This document shows, in pieces, positions 24,720 through 32,142 of a stretch of DNA of 40,993 nt. Source of the stretch: Candidatus Glassbacteria bacterium (GTDB lineage: Bacteria; Gemmatimonadota; Glassbacteria; GWA2-58-10); the NCBI GenBank assembly GCA_019456185.1, contig VRUH01000018.1:13383-54375 (forward strand). The letters are read 5' to 3'. The notes below the pieces were generated by a model that was not told where the DNA came from, ran no database searches, and saw only the letters and a list, made by a program, of their open reading frames with translations. The first letter of the stretch is position 1, and every line of letters begins with the position of its first letter. The position numbers and the translations under genes are program-made.

Positions 24720-26828
24720 ATGAATTCCATTCCCAGATTGCTGGCAGTCACCGCGCTCGTGCTGCTCGCGACAACGGCGCCGGCCCAGGATGAACCCACC
24801 TGCATGCTCTGCCACGGTGAAGAGGGACTGACCACCACCAACGAACAAGGCGAGGAAGTCTCGATTCACGTGGATTACCAGGAGTTTTCCGGCTCTATCC
24901 ACGGCGGGTTCGGCTGCACCGACTGCCACCTGGACCTGGCGGGCGCCGAGGAGTTGGGCGCCCACGACGTGCCGGTCGTCCCGGTGAACTGCTCGATCTG
25001 CCATTCCGATGTGGGCGAAATATACGAAACCAGCATTCACGGCCAGTTGCTGACCATGGGCGACACCGACGTCCCGGACTGCGCCTCCTGCCACGGCAAG
25101 CACGATATCCTGCCCGCCGAGGATGAGAACAGCTCGGTCAACAAGTTCAACCTGATGTACACCTGCGCCAAGTGCCACCAGAACGAAGAACTGCAGAAAA
25201 AACGCGGGTTCACCCGGCCCGACGCCCTGCCCCGGTTTTTCGAGAGCGTGCACGCCAAGGGCCTGCTGCGCGACGGCCTGATCGTGGCCCCGAGCTGTAG
25301 CGACTGCCATGGCACGCACGATATTCAGAACAGCGGCAACCCGGCCTCGCCTATCCACAGCCGGAATGTGTACAAAACCTGCGGCAAGTGCCATACGAAA
25401 GTAGAGAAAACATACTCGCAGAGCGTGCACGGCCAGCTCGTCGCCGGAGGCGACTCCCGCGGCCCGGTCTGTATCAACTGCCACGAAAGCCATCGGATTC
25501 AATCGCCGGAAACACTGGCATACAAGCAATATGCTGACGAGCGCTGCGGCAACTGCCACGAGGAACAGCGCAAGTACTACGAGGAAACTTTCCATGGCAA
25601 GGCGATGGTCCTGGGCGCCACCAACGTGGCCGCCTGCTACGACTGCCACGGCTACCACGCTATCGTGCGCAGCGAGGACCCCGCCTCGCCGATCCACCCG
25701 GAGAACCGGGTCGAAACCTGTTCCAGATGCCATGAGGACGCCAACGAGGGATTCGCCGGCTATATCACCCATGCCAGCCACATGGACAGGGAAAACTACC
25801 CGCAGTTGTTCTACACCTTCTGGTTCATGACAATCCTGCTGGTGAGCGTGTTCCTGCTCTTCGGCCTGCACACCCTGCTCTGGATCGCCCGTTCGGTGGC
25901 GCTCTACCTGCGCGACAGCAAGTCGTTCCGCCAGGCCAAGGTCAATGTGCTCAAGGACGAGCTGATCTACACCCGGTTCACTCCGATCCAGCGGTTGCTG
26001 CACGTGCTGCTGATTATCAGTTTTCTCACCCTGGCCGTAACTGGCCTGCCGCTGAAATTCTACTACGCGAACTGGTCTGACGCGCTGATGAGAATCCTGG
26101 GCGGCGTGGAAATAGCCAACTACCTGCACCGTACCGCCGCCGTGATTCTGGTCGGCGTGTTCGTGGTCCACATGGTCAACCTGATCCGCAAGTTCGTCCC
26201 TAAGCTGAGAACGATCAAGGACCCGGAATCCGGCAGGTTCACGTTCAAGGCCCTGCTCGATTATATGTTCCGCCCCGACTCCCTGATCCCGAACTGGCAC
26301 GACGTGCAGGATTTCTGGAACCATCAGCTGTGGTTCTTCGGCCGCGGCGAGAAACCGCGTTTCGAGCGCTGGACATACTGGGAAAAGTTCGACTACTTCG
26401 CCGTCTTCTGGGGTGTGCTGATTATCGGCGGCTCGGGCCTGGTCATGTGGTTCCCGACCTTTTTTACCACGTTCATGCCCGGCTGGATAATCAACGTAGC
26501 GCTGATTATCCACAGTGACGAGGCGCTGCTGGCCGCCGGGTTTATCTTCACCTTCCATTTCTTCAACGTCCATTTCCGGATCGAGAAGTTTCCGATGGAT
26601 ACCGTGGTGTTCAGCGGCAAACTCAGCCGCGCCGAACTGATGGAGGAACGCGGAGAGTGGTACGATCGCCTGCTCAACAGCGGCCAGTTGGAGCAGCTGC
26701 GCAGCGGCGATGAGTGGGACAGCTGGCGGCCGATCGCCAAGACGTTCGGGTTCCTGGCTTTCGGCACCGGTATCCTGCTGGCGCTGGGAATTTTCGGCGC
26801 GATGCTTATCCGGCTGATTATCAATTGA
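24720..26828 (+). CDS. CbcL-like fusion: 11-heme cytochrome c plus cytochrome b
   Basis: 702 residues from ATG 24720; GGGGA lies 9 bases upstream. After a signal peptide ending near TAPAQ come eleven CxxCH sites (CMLCH, CTDCH, CSICH, CASCH, CAKCH, CSDCH, CGKCH, CINCH, CGNCH, CYDCH, CSRCH). A helix near 370-395 leads into a four-helix cytochrome b with the same six His as the stand-alone subunit upstream (RLLHVLL, LHRTAAV, VVHMVNL, IIHSDEA, FHFFNVH). A further helix closes the protein. This domain order is that of Geobacter CbcL, an inner-membrane quinol oxidase used at low potential in extracellular respiration, which has nine c hemes. It is a fused paralogue of the two preceding genes. Confidence 0.92.
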   Translation: MNSIPRLLAVTALVLLATTAPAQDEPTCMLCHGEEGLTTTNEQGEEVSIHVDYQEFSGSIHGGFGCTDCHLDLAGAEELGAHDVPVVPVNCSICHSDVGEIYETSIHGQLLTMGDTDVPDCASCHGKHDILPAEDENSSVNKFNLMYTCAKCHQNEELQKKRGFTRPDALPRFFESVHAKGLLRDGLIVAPSCSDCHGTHDIQNSGNPASPIHSRNVYKTCGKCHTKVEKTYSQSVHGQLVAGGDSRGPVCINCHESHRIQSPETLAYKQYADERCGNCHEEQRKYYEETFHGKAMVLGATNVAACYDCHGYHAIVRSEDPASPIHPENRVETCSRCHEDANEGFAGYITHASHMDRENYPQLFYTFWFMTILLVSVFLLFGLHTLLWIARSVALYLRDSKSFRQAKVNVLKDELIYTRFTPIQRLLHVLLIISFLTLAVTGLPLKFYYANWSDALMRILGGVEIANYLHRTAAVILVGVFVVHMVNLIRKFVPKLRTIKDPESGRFTFKALLDYMFRPDSLIPNWHDVQDFWNHQLWFFGRGEKPRFERWTYWEKFDYFAVFWGVLIIGGSGLVMWFPTFFTTFMPGWIINVALIIHSDEALLAAGFIFTFHFFNVHFRIEKFPMDTVVFSGKLSRAELMEERGEWYDRLLNSGQLEQLRSGDEWDSWRPIAKTFGFLAFGTGILLALGIFGAMLIRLIIN

Positions 26829-26936
26829 TGGCTGTCCGGTAAGTTATGGCCGGTGTTTCGACTTTCTCCCCGGTAGTCCGGATCTGAAAACGGCCGGAGG
26901 TTCTCAATAATCTCATTTCAGGTATAGCGTGTCCAG

Positions 26937-28937
26937 ATGAGCCCCAAACTGAAGAAACGGCTTACTTTCGCGGGTATCGCATTCGTCGGGATGATCTTAT
27001 TCATCCTGGCTTCCATGCAATGGACCTCCCGCTCCGAGTTCTGCAACAGCTGTCACTACATGGAACCGTTTTACCAGGCATGGCAGCACAGCTCGCACTC
27101 TGATGTCGCCTGTATCATCTGCCACTACGAACCCGGGATCATGTCCACCTTCCGCGGCAAGATCAAGGGCCTGGAACAGTTGTTCATGTACGCCACCCAG
27201 AGTTACCTGCGCAGCAAGCCGTGGGCGGAGATTCCCGATGCCAGCTGCCTGCGCTCCGGCTGCCACGAAAAGCGCCTGCTCCTGGGCGAGGTGGAATTCA
27301 AGGAAGGGATCTTGTTCGATCACAGGCCGCACCTCTTAGAACTCAGGCGCGGCAAGAAGCTGCGCTGCACCAGCTGCCACAGCCAGATTGTCCAGGGCGA
27401 GCATATGACTGTCACGGCCAGCACCTGTTTCCTCTGCCATTTCAAGGGACTCGGAGCCGAGGCCTCGCCGAGCTGCACCCAGTGCCACGATGCGCCGGTG
27501 GCCACCCCGGAACAACAGGTGAGCTACGACCACACGATGATTATCGACCGTGATATCGACTGCCGGAAATGCCACGGAGAGATGGTGGTCGGTGACGGGG
27601 CGGTGCCGACGGACAACTGCGAGGACTGCCATTTCGAGCAGGCCATGCTGGACCAGTACGGCGACACTGAAAAAATCCATGTTATCCATATCACCGAACA
27701 CAAGCTCGAATGCCAGCGCTGCCATCTGGCAATCCAGCACAAGAGCGTCTCGCGAAGCGCGGAGGTCAAACCGGCCTGCCAGAGCTGCCACCCCGATTTC
27801 CACGAGACCCAGGCAATGCTGTTCCGCGGCCAGGGGGGCCGTCACGTGGCCGACCATCCCAGCCCGATGTACACCGGCGGACTCAACTGCCAGGGCTGCC
27901 ACATCTTCCATCAGACCACCGAGGAGTTCGCTCCCGGCGGCGAGACTGTCATGGCCAGCGACGAGTCGTGCGAGTACTGCCACGGTCCCGGCTACAGCGA
28001 ACTTGTCGAGGCTTGGAACGATTCGACCGAGAAACGGTTGAAGATTATCGAAACCTCTATCGAACGGGTGGAACACGAGCTCACCCTCATCGACACCACC
28101 GGCGGAATCGGCAGGCAGGCCGCCGGGAACCTACGCGACGCCAAATTCAATTACCAGCTGGTCGAATACGGCAAGAGCGTGCACAATATCACCTATGCCG
28201 ACGTCCTGCTGCAGGAATCCCGCAGCCTGCTGATTACCGCGCTCGACCAGATCGGCTCCGGCTATCGCCTGCCGCCATACCCCTGGACCGACCAGATTAT
28301 CCCGGGCGAGTGCGCCAGTTGCCACGAGGGTGTCGAGGACGAAGTGATCGAAACCGCCGACGGGCTGCGCTTCGACCACGGCGTGCATCTCAACGCCGAC
28401 AGCCTCTCGTGCCGCAACTGCCATTCCAACATGCGCCGCCACGGCGAAATGGTAATGAGCCGGGACAACTGCCTGAGCTGCCATCACGAGAAAATGGCTA
28501 TCGAACAGGGAGCCGAATGCGCAAACTGCCATGCCACCCAGCTGGAGGTTTACAGCGGGCGGGCGCTGGGAGCCGGGATGCCGGATATCATGTACGAGGC
28601 CGAACTTGAATGCAGCCAGTGCCACACGGGGGATGAAAGCGAAGTTGTTCGTTCCGACGCCGACATATGCATTGCCTGCCACGGCGAGGGCTACGATGAA
28701 ATCCTGACAACCTGGCAGGAAACGACAGCCGGACTGCTGCTGCAACTGGACGCGCTGCTTGGCAGGGCCGATGGCATGCAGCTCAGCGCCCAGCAGCACC
28801 GGCTCCTGAGCAGGGCCAGGGATATCAGGAATCTTTTTACGGTCGACGGCAGCAGGGGCGTGCATAACAGCATGTTGGCCGAGGAGTATCTTTCGGAGGC
28901 GGTGGGCAGCCTGGAAGAGTTCCTACCAAAAAGTTAG
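26937..28937 (+). CDS. NapC/NirT-anchored 18-heme cytochrome c
   Basis: 666 residues. One N-terminal helix (about 9-27) anchors it. CNSCHYMEPFYQAWQHSSHS next to CIICHYEPG is the NapC/NirT/NrfH start, the module that draws electrons from menaquinol. I count 17 CxxCH sites plus one C-x4-CH site (CLRSGCH). The protein is internally repeated: CEYCHGPGYSELVEAW near 343 with VHNITYADVLL near 414 recurs as CIACHGEGYDEILTTW near 577 with VHNSMLAEEYL near 641. Each pair encloses a helical segment. ImcH of Geobacter is a shorter NapC-type analogue. It follows the fused cytochrome by 108 bases; the ribosome site is weak. Confidence 0.9.
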   Translation: MSPKLKKRLTFAGIAFVGMILFILASMQWTSRSEFCNSCHYMEPFYQAWQHSSHSDVACIICHYEPGIMSTFRGKIKGLEQLFMYATQSYLRSKPWAEIPDASCLRSGCHEKRLLLGEVEFKEGILFDHRPHLLELRRGKKLRCTSCHSQIVQGEHMTVTASTCFLCHFKGLGAEASPSCTQCHDAPVATPEQQVSYDHTMIIDRDIDCRKCHGEMVVGDGAVPTDNCEDCHFEQAMLDQYGDTEKIHVIHITEHKLECQRCHLAIQHKSVSRSAEVKPACQSCHPDFHETQAMLFRGQGGRHVADHPSPMYTGGLNCQGCHIFHQTTEEFAPGGETVMASDESCEYCHGPGYSELVEAWNDSTEKRLKIIETSIERVEHELTLIDTTGGIGRQAAGNLRDAKFNYQLVEYGKSVHNITYADVLLQESRSLLITALDQIGSGYRLPPYPWTDQIIPGECASCHEGVEDEVIETADGLRFDHGVHLNADSLSCRNCHSNMRRHGEMVMSRDNCLSCHHEKMAIEQGAECANCHATQLEVYSGRALGAGMPDIMYEAELECSQCHTGDESEVVRSDADICIACHGEGYDEILTTWQETTAGLLLQLDALLGRADGMQLSAQQHRLLSRARDIRNLFTVDGSRGVHNSMLAEEYLSEAVGSLEEFLPKS

Positions 28938-29091
28938 CCGTTTTGCAGCGTTGAGAATATATTCAGGGGGCTTCGAATTTTTTTCTTGACATGTCCGGGT
29001 AAATATAATAATTCAAGGGAGTTTCGTCTCAGCTTCCCGCGAGTTGCATTCCCTCATACCGCTTCATTTCGCCCGAAAGGAGCCTGAAACC

Positions 29092-29364
29092 ATGACCAAA
29101 GCGGACATCGTCGAACTTATCGCCGAGAAAACCGGTTTCACAATCAAGGACATCAAGGTCGTGGTGGAAGGTTTTATCGACGAAGTAAAGGAAACCCTCG
29201 TCGAGGGTAAGCATATCGAGATTCGCGGATTCGGCACGTTCAAGGTCAAGAAACACAAGGCGCGCAAGGCGCGCAACCCCAGGACCAACAAGGAAGTGAT
29301 GGTCCCGTCGCGCAAGAAAGCCTTCTTCAAGGTATCAAAGGAATTGAACAAGATCCTGAATTGA
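29092..29364 (+). CDS. HU/IHF-family DNA-binding protein
   Basis: 90 residues from ATG 29092, with AAGGAG 9 bases upstream; the frame is open earlier but that part has no coding character. It is a standard HU/IHF fold: TKADIVELIAEKTGFTIKD (helices), EIRGFGTFKVKKHKARKARNP (beta arm with the conserved GFGTF and R-x-x-RNP) and a C-terminal helix ending SKELNKILN. It bends DNA and compacts the nucleoid. HU versus IHF cannot be settled by eye. Upstream, TTGACA (28986-28991) and TATAAT (29004-29009) are present, but 12 bases apart, which is too short for a normal sigma-70 promoter. Confidence 0.93.
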   Translation: MTKADIVELIAEKTGFTIKDIKVVVEGFIDEVKETLVEGKHIEIRGFGTFKVKKHKARKARNPRTNKEVMVPSRKKAFFKVSKELNKILN

Positions 29365-29446
29365 CGGCGGTAAAACTTCCGCAAGCCAGTTTGCCCCGCA
29401 AGCCGACAACCTCGATTACGCTGAGACGAATGAAGCCGGAAAACGA

Positions 29447-29486
29447 AAGGGCGGATCCGATCAAGGATCCACCCTTGTATTTTCTG
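29447..29486. terminator. Intrinsic terminator between HU and Yip1 genes
   Basis: Arms 29447-29458 and 29465-29476 (AAGGGCGGATCC / GGATCCACCCTT) pair with one mismatch around a 6-base loop, followed by TATTTTC on the plus strand. It lies between convergent genes and should end HU transcription. Confidence 0.75.
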
Positions 29487-29505
29487 CATAACTTATTCCG
29501 CCGCC

Positions 29506-30039
29506 TTAACTCGCCAGCCCGGCCACTCCGCCCAGCACGGCCGCCAGCAGGAAAAGTCCACCGACAAACACCAGCCAGCCCAAAACGCAGACCACCACCG
29601 CCCGTACGGTGCTGTCGTAGTCCAGCGCCTGACGAACCGCGATCACCCAGGCCGCCAATACCCAGATTCCCACCACGGTCTGTATAATACTTGTAAATCC
29701 GGGGATGACCCCGAATACGAAAAGCAATCCCGGTGCGTTGGCGAACCCCAACGTGCGCAGCAACTCGCCGGGATTGGATTTTGTCTGCGGCTCGGGCAGC
29801 AGCTTGGTGCCGACCACGAAAATGATCAGCGCGGCGATCACCCATCCCCCCAGCGCGCCCAGCACTCCGGCCACCATTCCGGGGCTGCCCTGGCCGCTCA
29901 TCCCGATTCCGCTGGCCAGCGCCGAGAGCACCACCACGCCCATCGCCTGGCCGGTGGCGCGCTCGTCGGCCTCCACCTCCTCGTAGGTATTCTTATCCAG
30001 CTTGATCGCGCCGATTATCCGTCCCCCGAATGCGGCCAT
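29506..30039 (-). CDS. Yip1-family membrane protein
   Basis: 177 residues with about five hydrophobic helices. The N-terminal RIIGAIKLDKNTYEEVEADERATGQA before the first helix is the usual cytoplasmic lead-in of bacterial Yip1-domain proteins. FANAPGLLFVFG (third helix) and AWVIAVRQALDYDSTVRAVVVCVLGW (last helices) carry the family's A-x-x-P and A-(V/L)-R-x-A-L patterns. Molecular function in bacteria is unknown. ATG 30039 has GGGAGG 5 bases upstream. The Nramp-like gene ends 33 bases upstream on the same strand, so the two are probably one operon. Confidence 0.8.
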   Translation of the reverse strand: MAAFGGRIIGAIKLDKNTYEEVEADERATGQAMGVVVLSALASGIGMSGQGSPGMVAGVLGALGGWVIAALIIFVVGTKLLPEPQTKSNPGELLRTLGFANAPGLLFVFGVIPGFTSIIQTVVGIWVLAAWVIAVRQALDYDSTVRAVVVCVLGWLVFVGGLFLLAAVLGGVAGLAS

Positions 30040-30072
30040 CCGAACCTCCCTTGAAATTACCCGTTAACGGTT

Positions 30073-31344
30073 TCAGCCCAGCAGTCCTTTCAGCGAGTCC
30101 ACCAGGCCCAGCACTCCGCTATAAGTCGTCACCAGGCCGAATATCAGCGTGGCCAGCAGGCCGGCGTTGAGCCAGAAGCCCGCCTTGTACTCGCCCATCA
30201 CCGCCCTGTTGTTGATCAGAATCAGGATCGGCACGGTGATTACCGGCAGCAGGATCGCCTGGAACGCCTGGCTGGCCACCATGATCCACACCGACCGTCC
30301 GCCGAAGACCGGCACGGTCAGGCAGATCAGCAGAGCCAGGCCGCCCAGAACGCGGTACATCGGGCTGCGGATGTTGCGCGGAGTGCCGCGGTAGTCGCTG
30401 ATCAGCCACGGGGCCACCAGCACGATCGGGAACAGGGTGCTGATTCCCGCGCCCACTATACCCAGCACGAAAATCGAAATCGCGAACCGCCCGGCCAGGG
30501 GCTCCAGGGTTTGGACCATGTCCACCGTCGCTTCCACCGGCTTGCCCATCTTGTACAGCGTACCCGCCGCGCAGGCCATCACGGCCGCCGAGAGCAGCAG
30601 CATCATCCCGCTGCTGACCGCTGCGTCGATATTGCCCTGCTTCAGATCGTTCCTGCCCCAGCCTTTCTCGGCCACCACTACGCTGCGCATGATAAACACC
30701 ATCGCGCTGCAGGTGGTCCCGGCGATTCCGGCCACGATCAGGAACGCTTTCGGGTCGTCGGGGATACCCGGCACCAGCCCGGCCAGCAGGTCCGCCGGCT
30801 GGGGCACCACCAGGAACATGGTCAGCAGGAAACTGGCGCCCATCACCAGCACCAGCACGGTCAGGAATTTCTCGAACACCTGGTAGCTGCCGCTCCAGAG
30901 CAGCGCGAAACAGCCGATTATGATGATTACCGCGCTGGCCACCGGGCTCAGGCCCTCGCCGCCGAACGCGTAGCTGGTCCACTCGCGGATCAGGTCGGTG
31001 ACAATCCCCGTGATCCCGGCCAGGGCGGTCAGCTCGCCGATACACAGCGCCACGATACAGTAGAGCGCCAGCGGCTTGCCGAACACGATCTTCTCGCGGA
31101 ACGCCCTCATCGCGGTCTGGCCGGTAACCGTCGTGTACCTGCCGTAGGCCACCAGCATCACGTAGGTGAACAGGCAGCTCAGCACCAGCGCCCAGAACAG
31201 GGTCATCCCGTAACGGCTGCCGGCCATGGCCATGGTGGTGATACTGCCGGTGCCGATATTGTAACCGATCAGGAACAGACCCGGACCTACCGCGGCCAGC
31301 CCGATGCCGATTTTTTTCCACAAACCTTTGCGCTCGGTATTCAC
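30073..31344 (-). CDS. Divergent Nramp-family transporter
   Basis: 423 residues, about 11 helices, from GTG 31344 with AGGAGG 11 bases upstream. The overall plan (GPGLFLIGYNIGTGSITTMAM opening helix, GITGIVTD in the third) is Nramp. However, the metal-binding motif of helix 1, normally Asp-Pro-Gly-Asn, reads YNIGTGS. The helix 6 Met-Pro-His motif is replaced by SAMVFIMRSV. Canonical Mn2+/Fe2+ coordination is therefore absent. Nramp-related proteins with changed sites are known, including Mg2+ transporters, and others have no known substrate. Substrate here is open. Gene neighbours (Yip1, HU) do not help. Confidence 0.82.
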   Translation of the reverse strand: MNTERKGLWKKIGIGLAAVGPGLFLIGYNIGTGSITTMAMAGSRYGMTLFWALVLSCLFTYVMLVAYGRYTTVTGQTAMRAFREKIVFGKPLALYCIVALCIGELTALAGITGIVTDLIREWTSYAFGGEGLSPVASAVIIIIGCFALLWSGSYQVFEKFLTVLVLVMGASFLLTMFLVVPQPADLLAGLVPGIPDDPKAFLIVAGIAGTTCSAMVFIMRSVVVAEKGWGRNDLKQGNIDAAVSSGMMLLLSAAVMACAAGTLYKMGKPVEATVDMVQTLEPLAGRFAISIFVLGIVGAGISTLFPIVLVAPWLISDYRGTPRNIRSPMYRVLGGLALLICLTVPVFGGRSVWIMVASQAFQAILLPVITVPILILINNRAVMGEYKAGFWLNAGLLATLIFGLVTTYSGVLGLVDSLKGLLG

Positions 31345-32142
31345 TGTGCTCAGATCCTCCTGTTAGCGCGGGATGTTTGCAAACAAGAACTCACCGGGCA
31401 AAGTTAGGACCCGGCAAGCGATGTTGTCAATTAATTCAGACCGCGCGGCGGTGATTTATCCATTTGACAGTGCGGCGCTCCGGGTTATTTTTGATCAGGA
31501 TCACCGATGACGGATTTTTCACGGATTAGAACTTGGTTCATAACTTCAATTCGGGTTGAAGTAGTGTGTTTAAGGGGCTGAGAGGCGGGGGCTAATAACC
31601 GGGCCGCATGTCTGAGCCAAGGTAGTTTATCGCGGATTTTTTGCCGCGGATCCCACGTCATATCATATGACCCGCATAAGTGGGGCGCGCCTTCTATTGT
31701 CCCGACGCACTCCGTCGGGACAATTCAGGCCTTGGGCGACAGCAGCGGTTTCAGAAACTCCTGAACAATCAGGCTGGTTTTCTTTATGCGTGGATGCGAG
31801 TTCGGCCCGGTGAAACCTTTTTGGTTCTTTTTGGTTTCAAAAAGAACAGATAACTCTTATTCCATTGTTCCACCGGATCCATGCTCCAGAGGAAACCACT
31901 AGCTGCTCCTCTGGGCTTATGAAACAGATTCCAGTGTGGTGTCCCGGAAGTATATGTAATAATTCGACGGGCTGGTAATGGTTCGATCAGCTCAAGCTGA
32001 AATCCCCCCTGGCCCCCTTTGGCAAAGGGGGTGGCCCCGACAAATCGGGGACGGGGGTTGTCTTGCAACAGAAATAAACTACACAAATCTGACTTATCTC
32101 TGCTGATTTTTCTCTAAGTTTCTCAAAACGGATTACACCCAA
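31345..32142. repeat. 0.8-kb gap of hairpin repeats
   Basis: No gene recognised. It contains a 12-base perfect stem with 5-base loop (31696-31707 / 31713-31724, ATTGTCCCGACG / CGTCGGGACAAT). A second stem is GTTCTTTTT / AAAAAGAAC (31824-31832 / 31839-31847). A third element is the C-rich hairpin CCCCCTTT-GGC-AAAGGGGG (32013-32031) followed by CCCCGA-CAAA-TCGGGG (32035-32050). The last element shares its core with 13739-13757. A 100-codon minus-strand frame over it (31784-32086) has the wording of translated dispersed repeats, so it is not called as a gene. Confidence 0.6.

Noticed and set aside
24681-26573. 630-codon minus-strand open frame
   Set aside because: Antisense of the fused cytochrome; the His/Val/Ala/Gly-rich product mirrors repeated CxxCH codons.
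28986-29009. TTGACA and TATAAT boxes before the HU gene
   Set aside because: Both boxes are perfect but only 12 bases apart, too close for a standard sigma-70 promoter, so not listed as a feature.
31784-32086. 100-codon minus-strand frame
   Set aside because: It covers the hairpin and C-rich repeats; the FAKGGQGGF-type wording recurs in dispersed repeats, not in a protein family.
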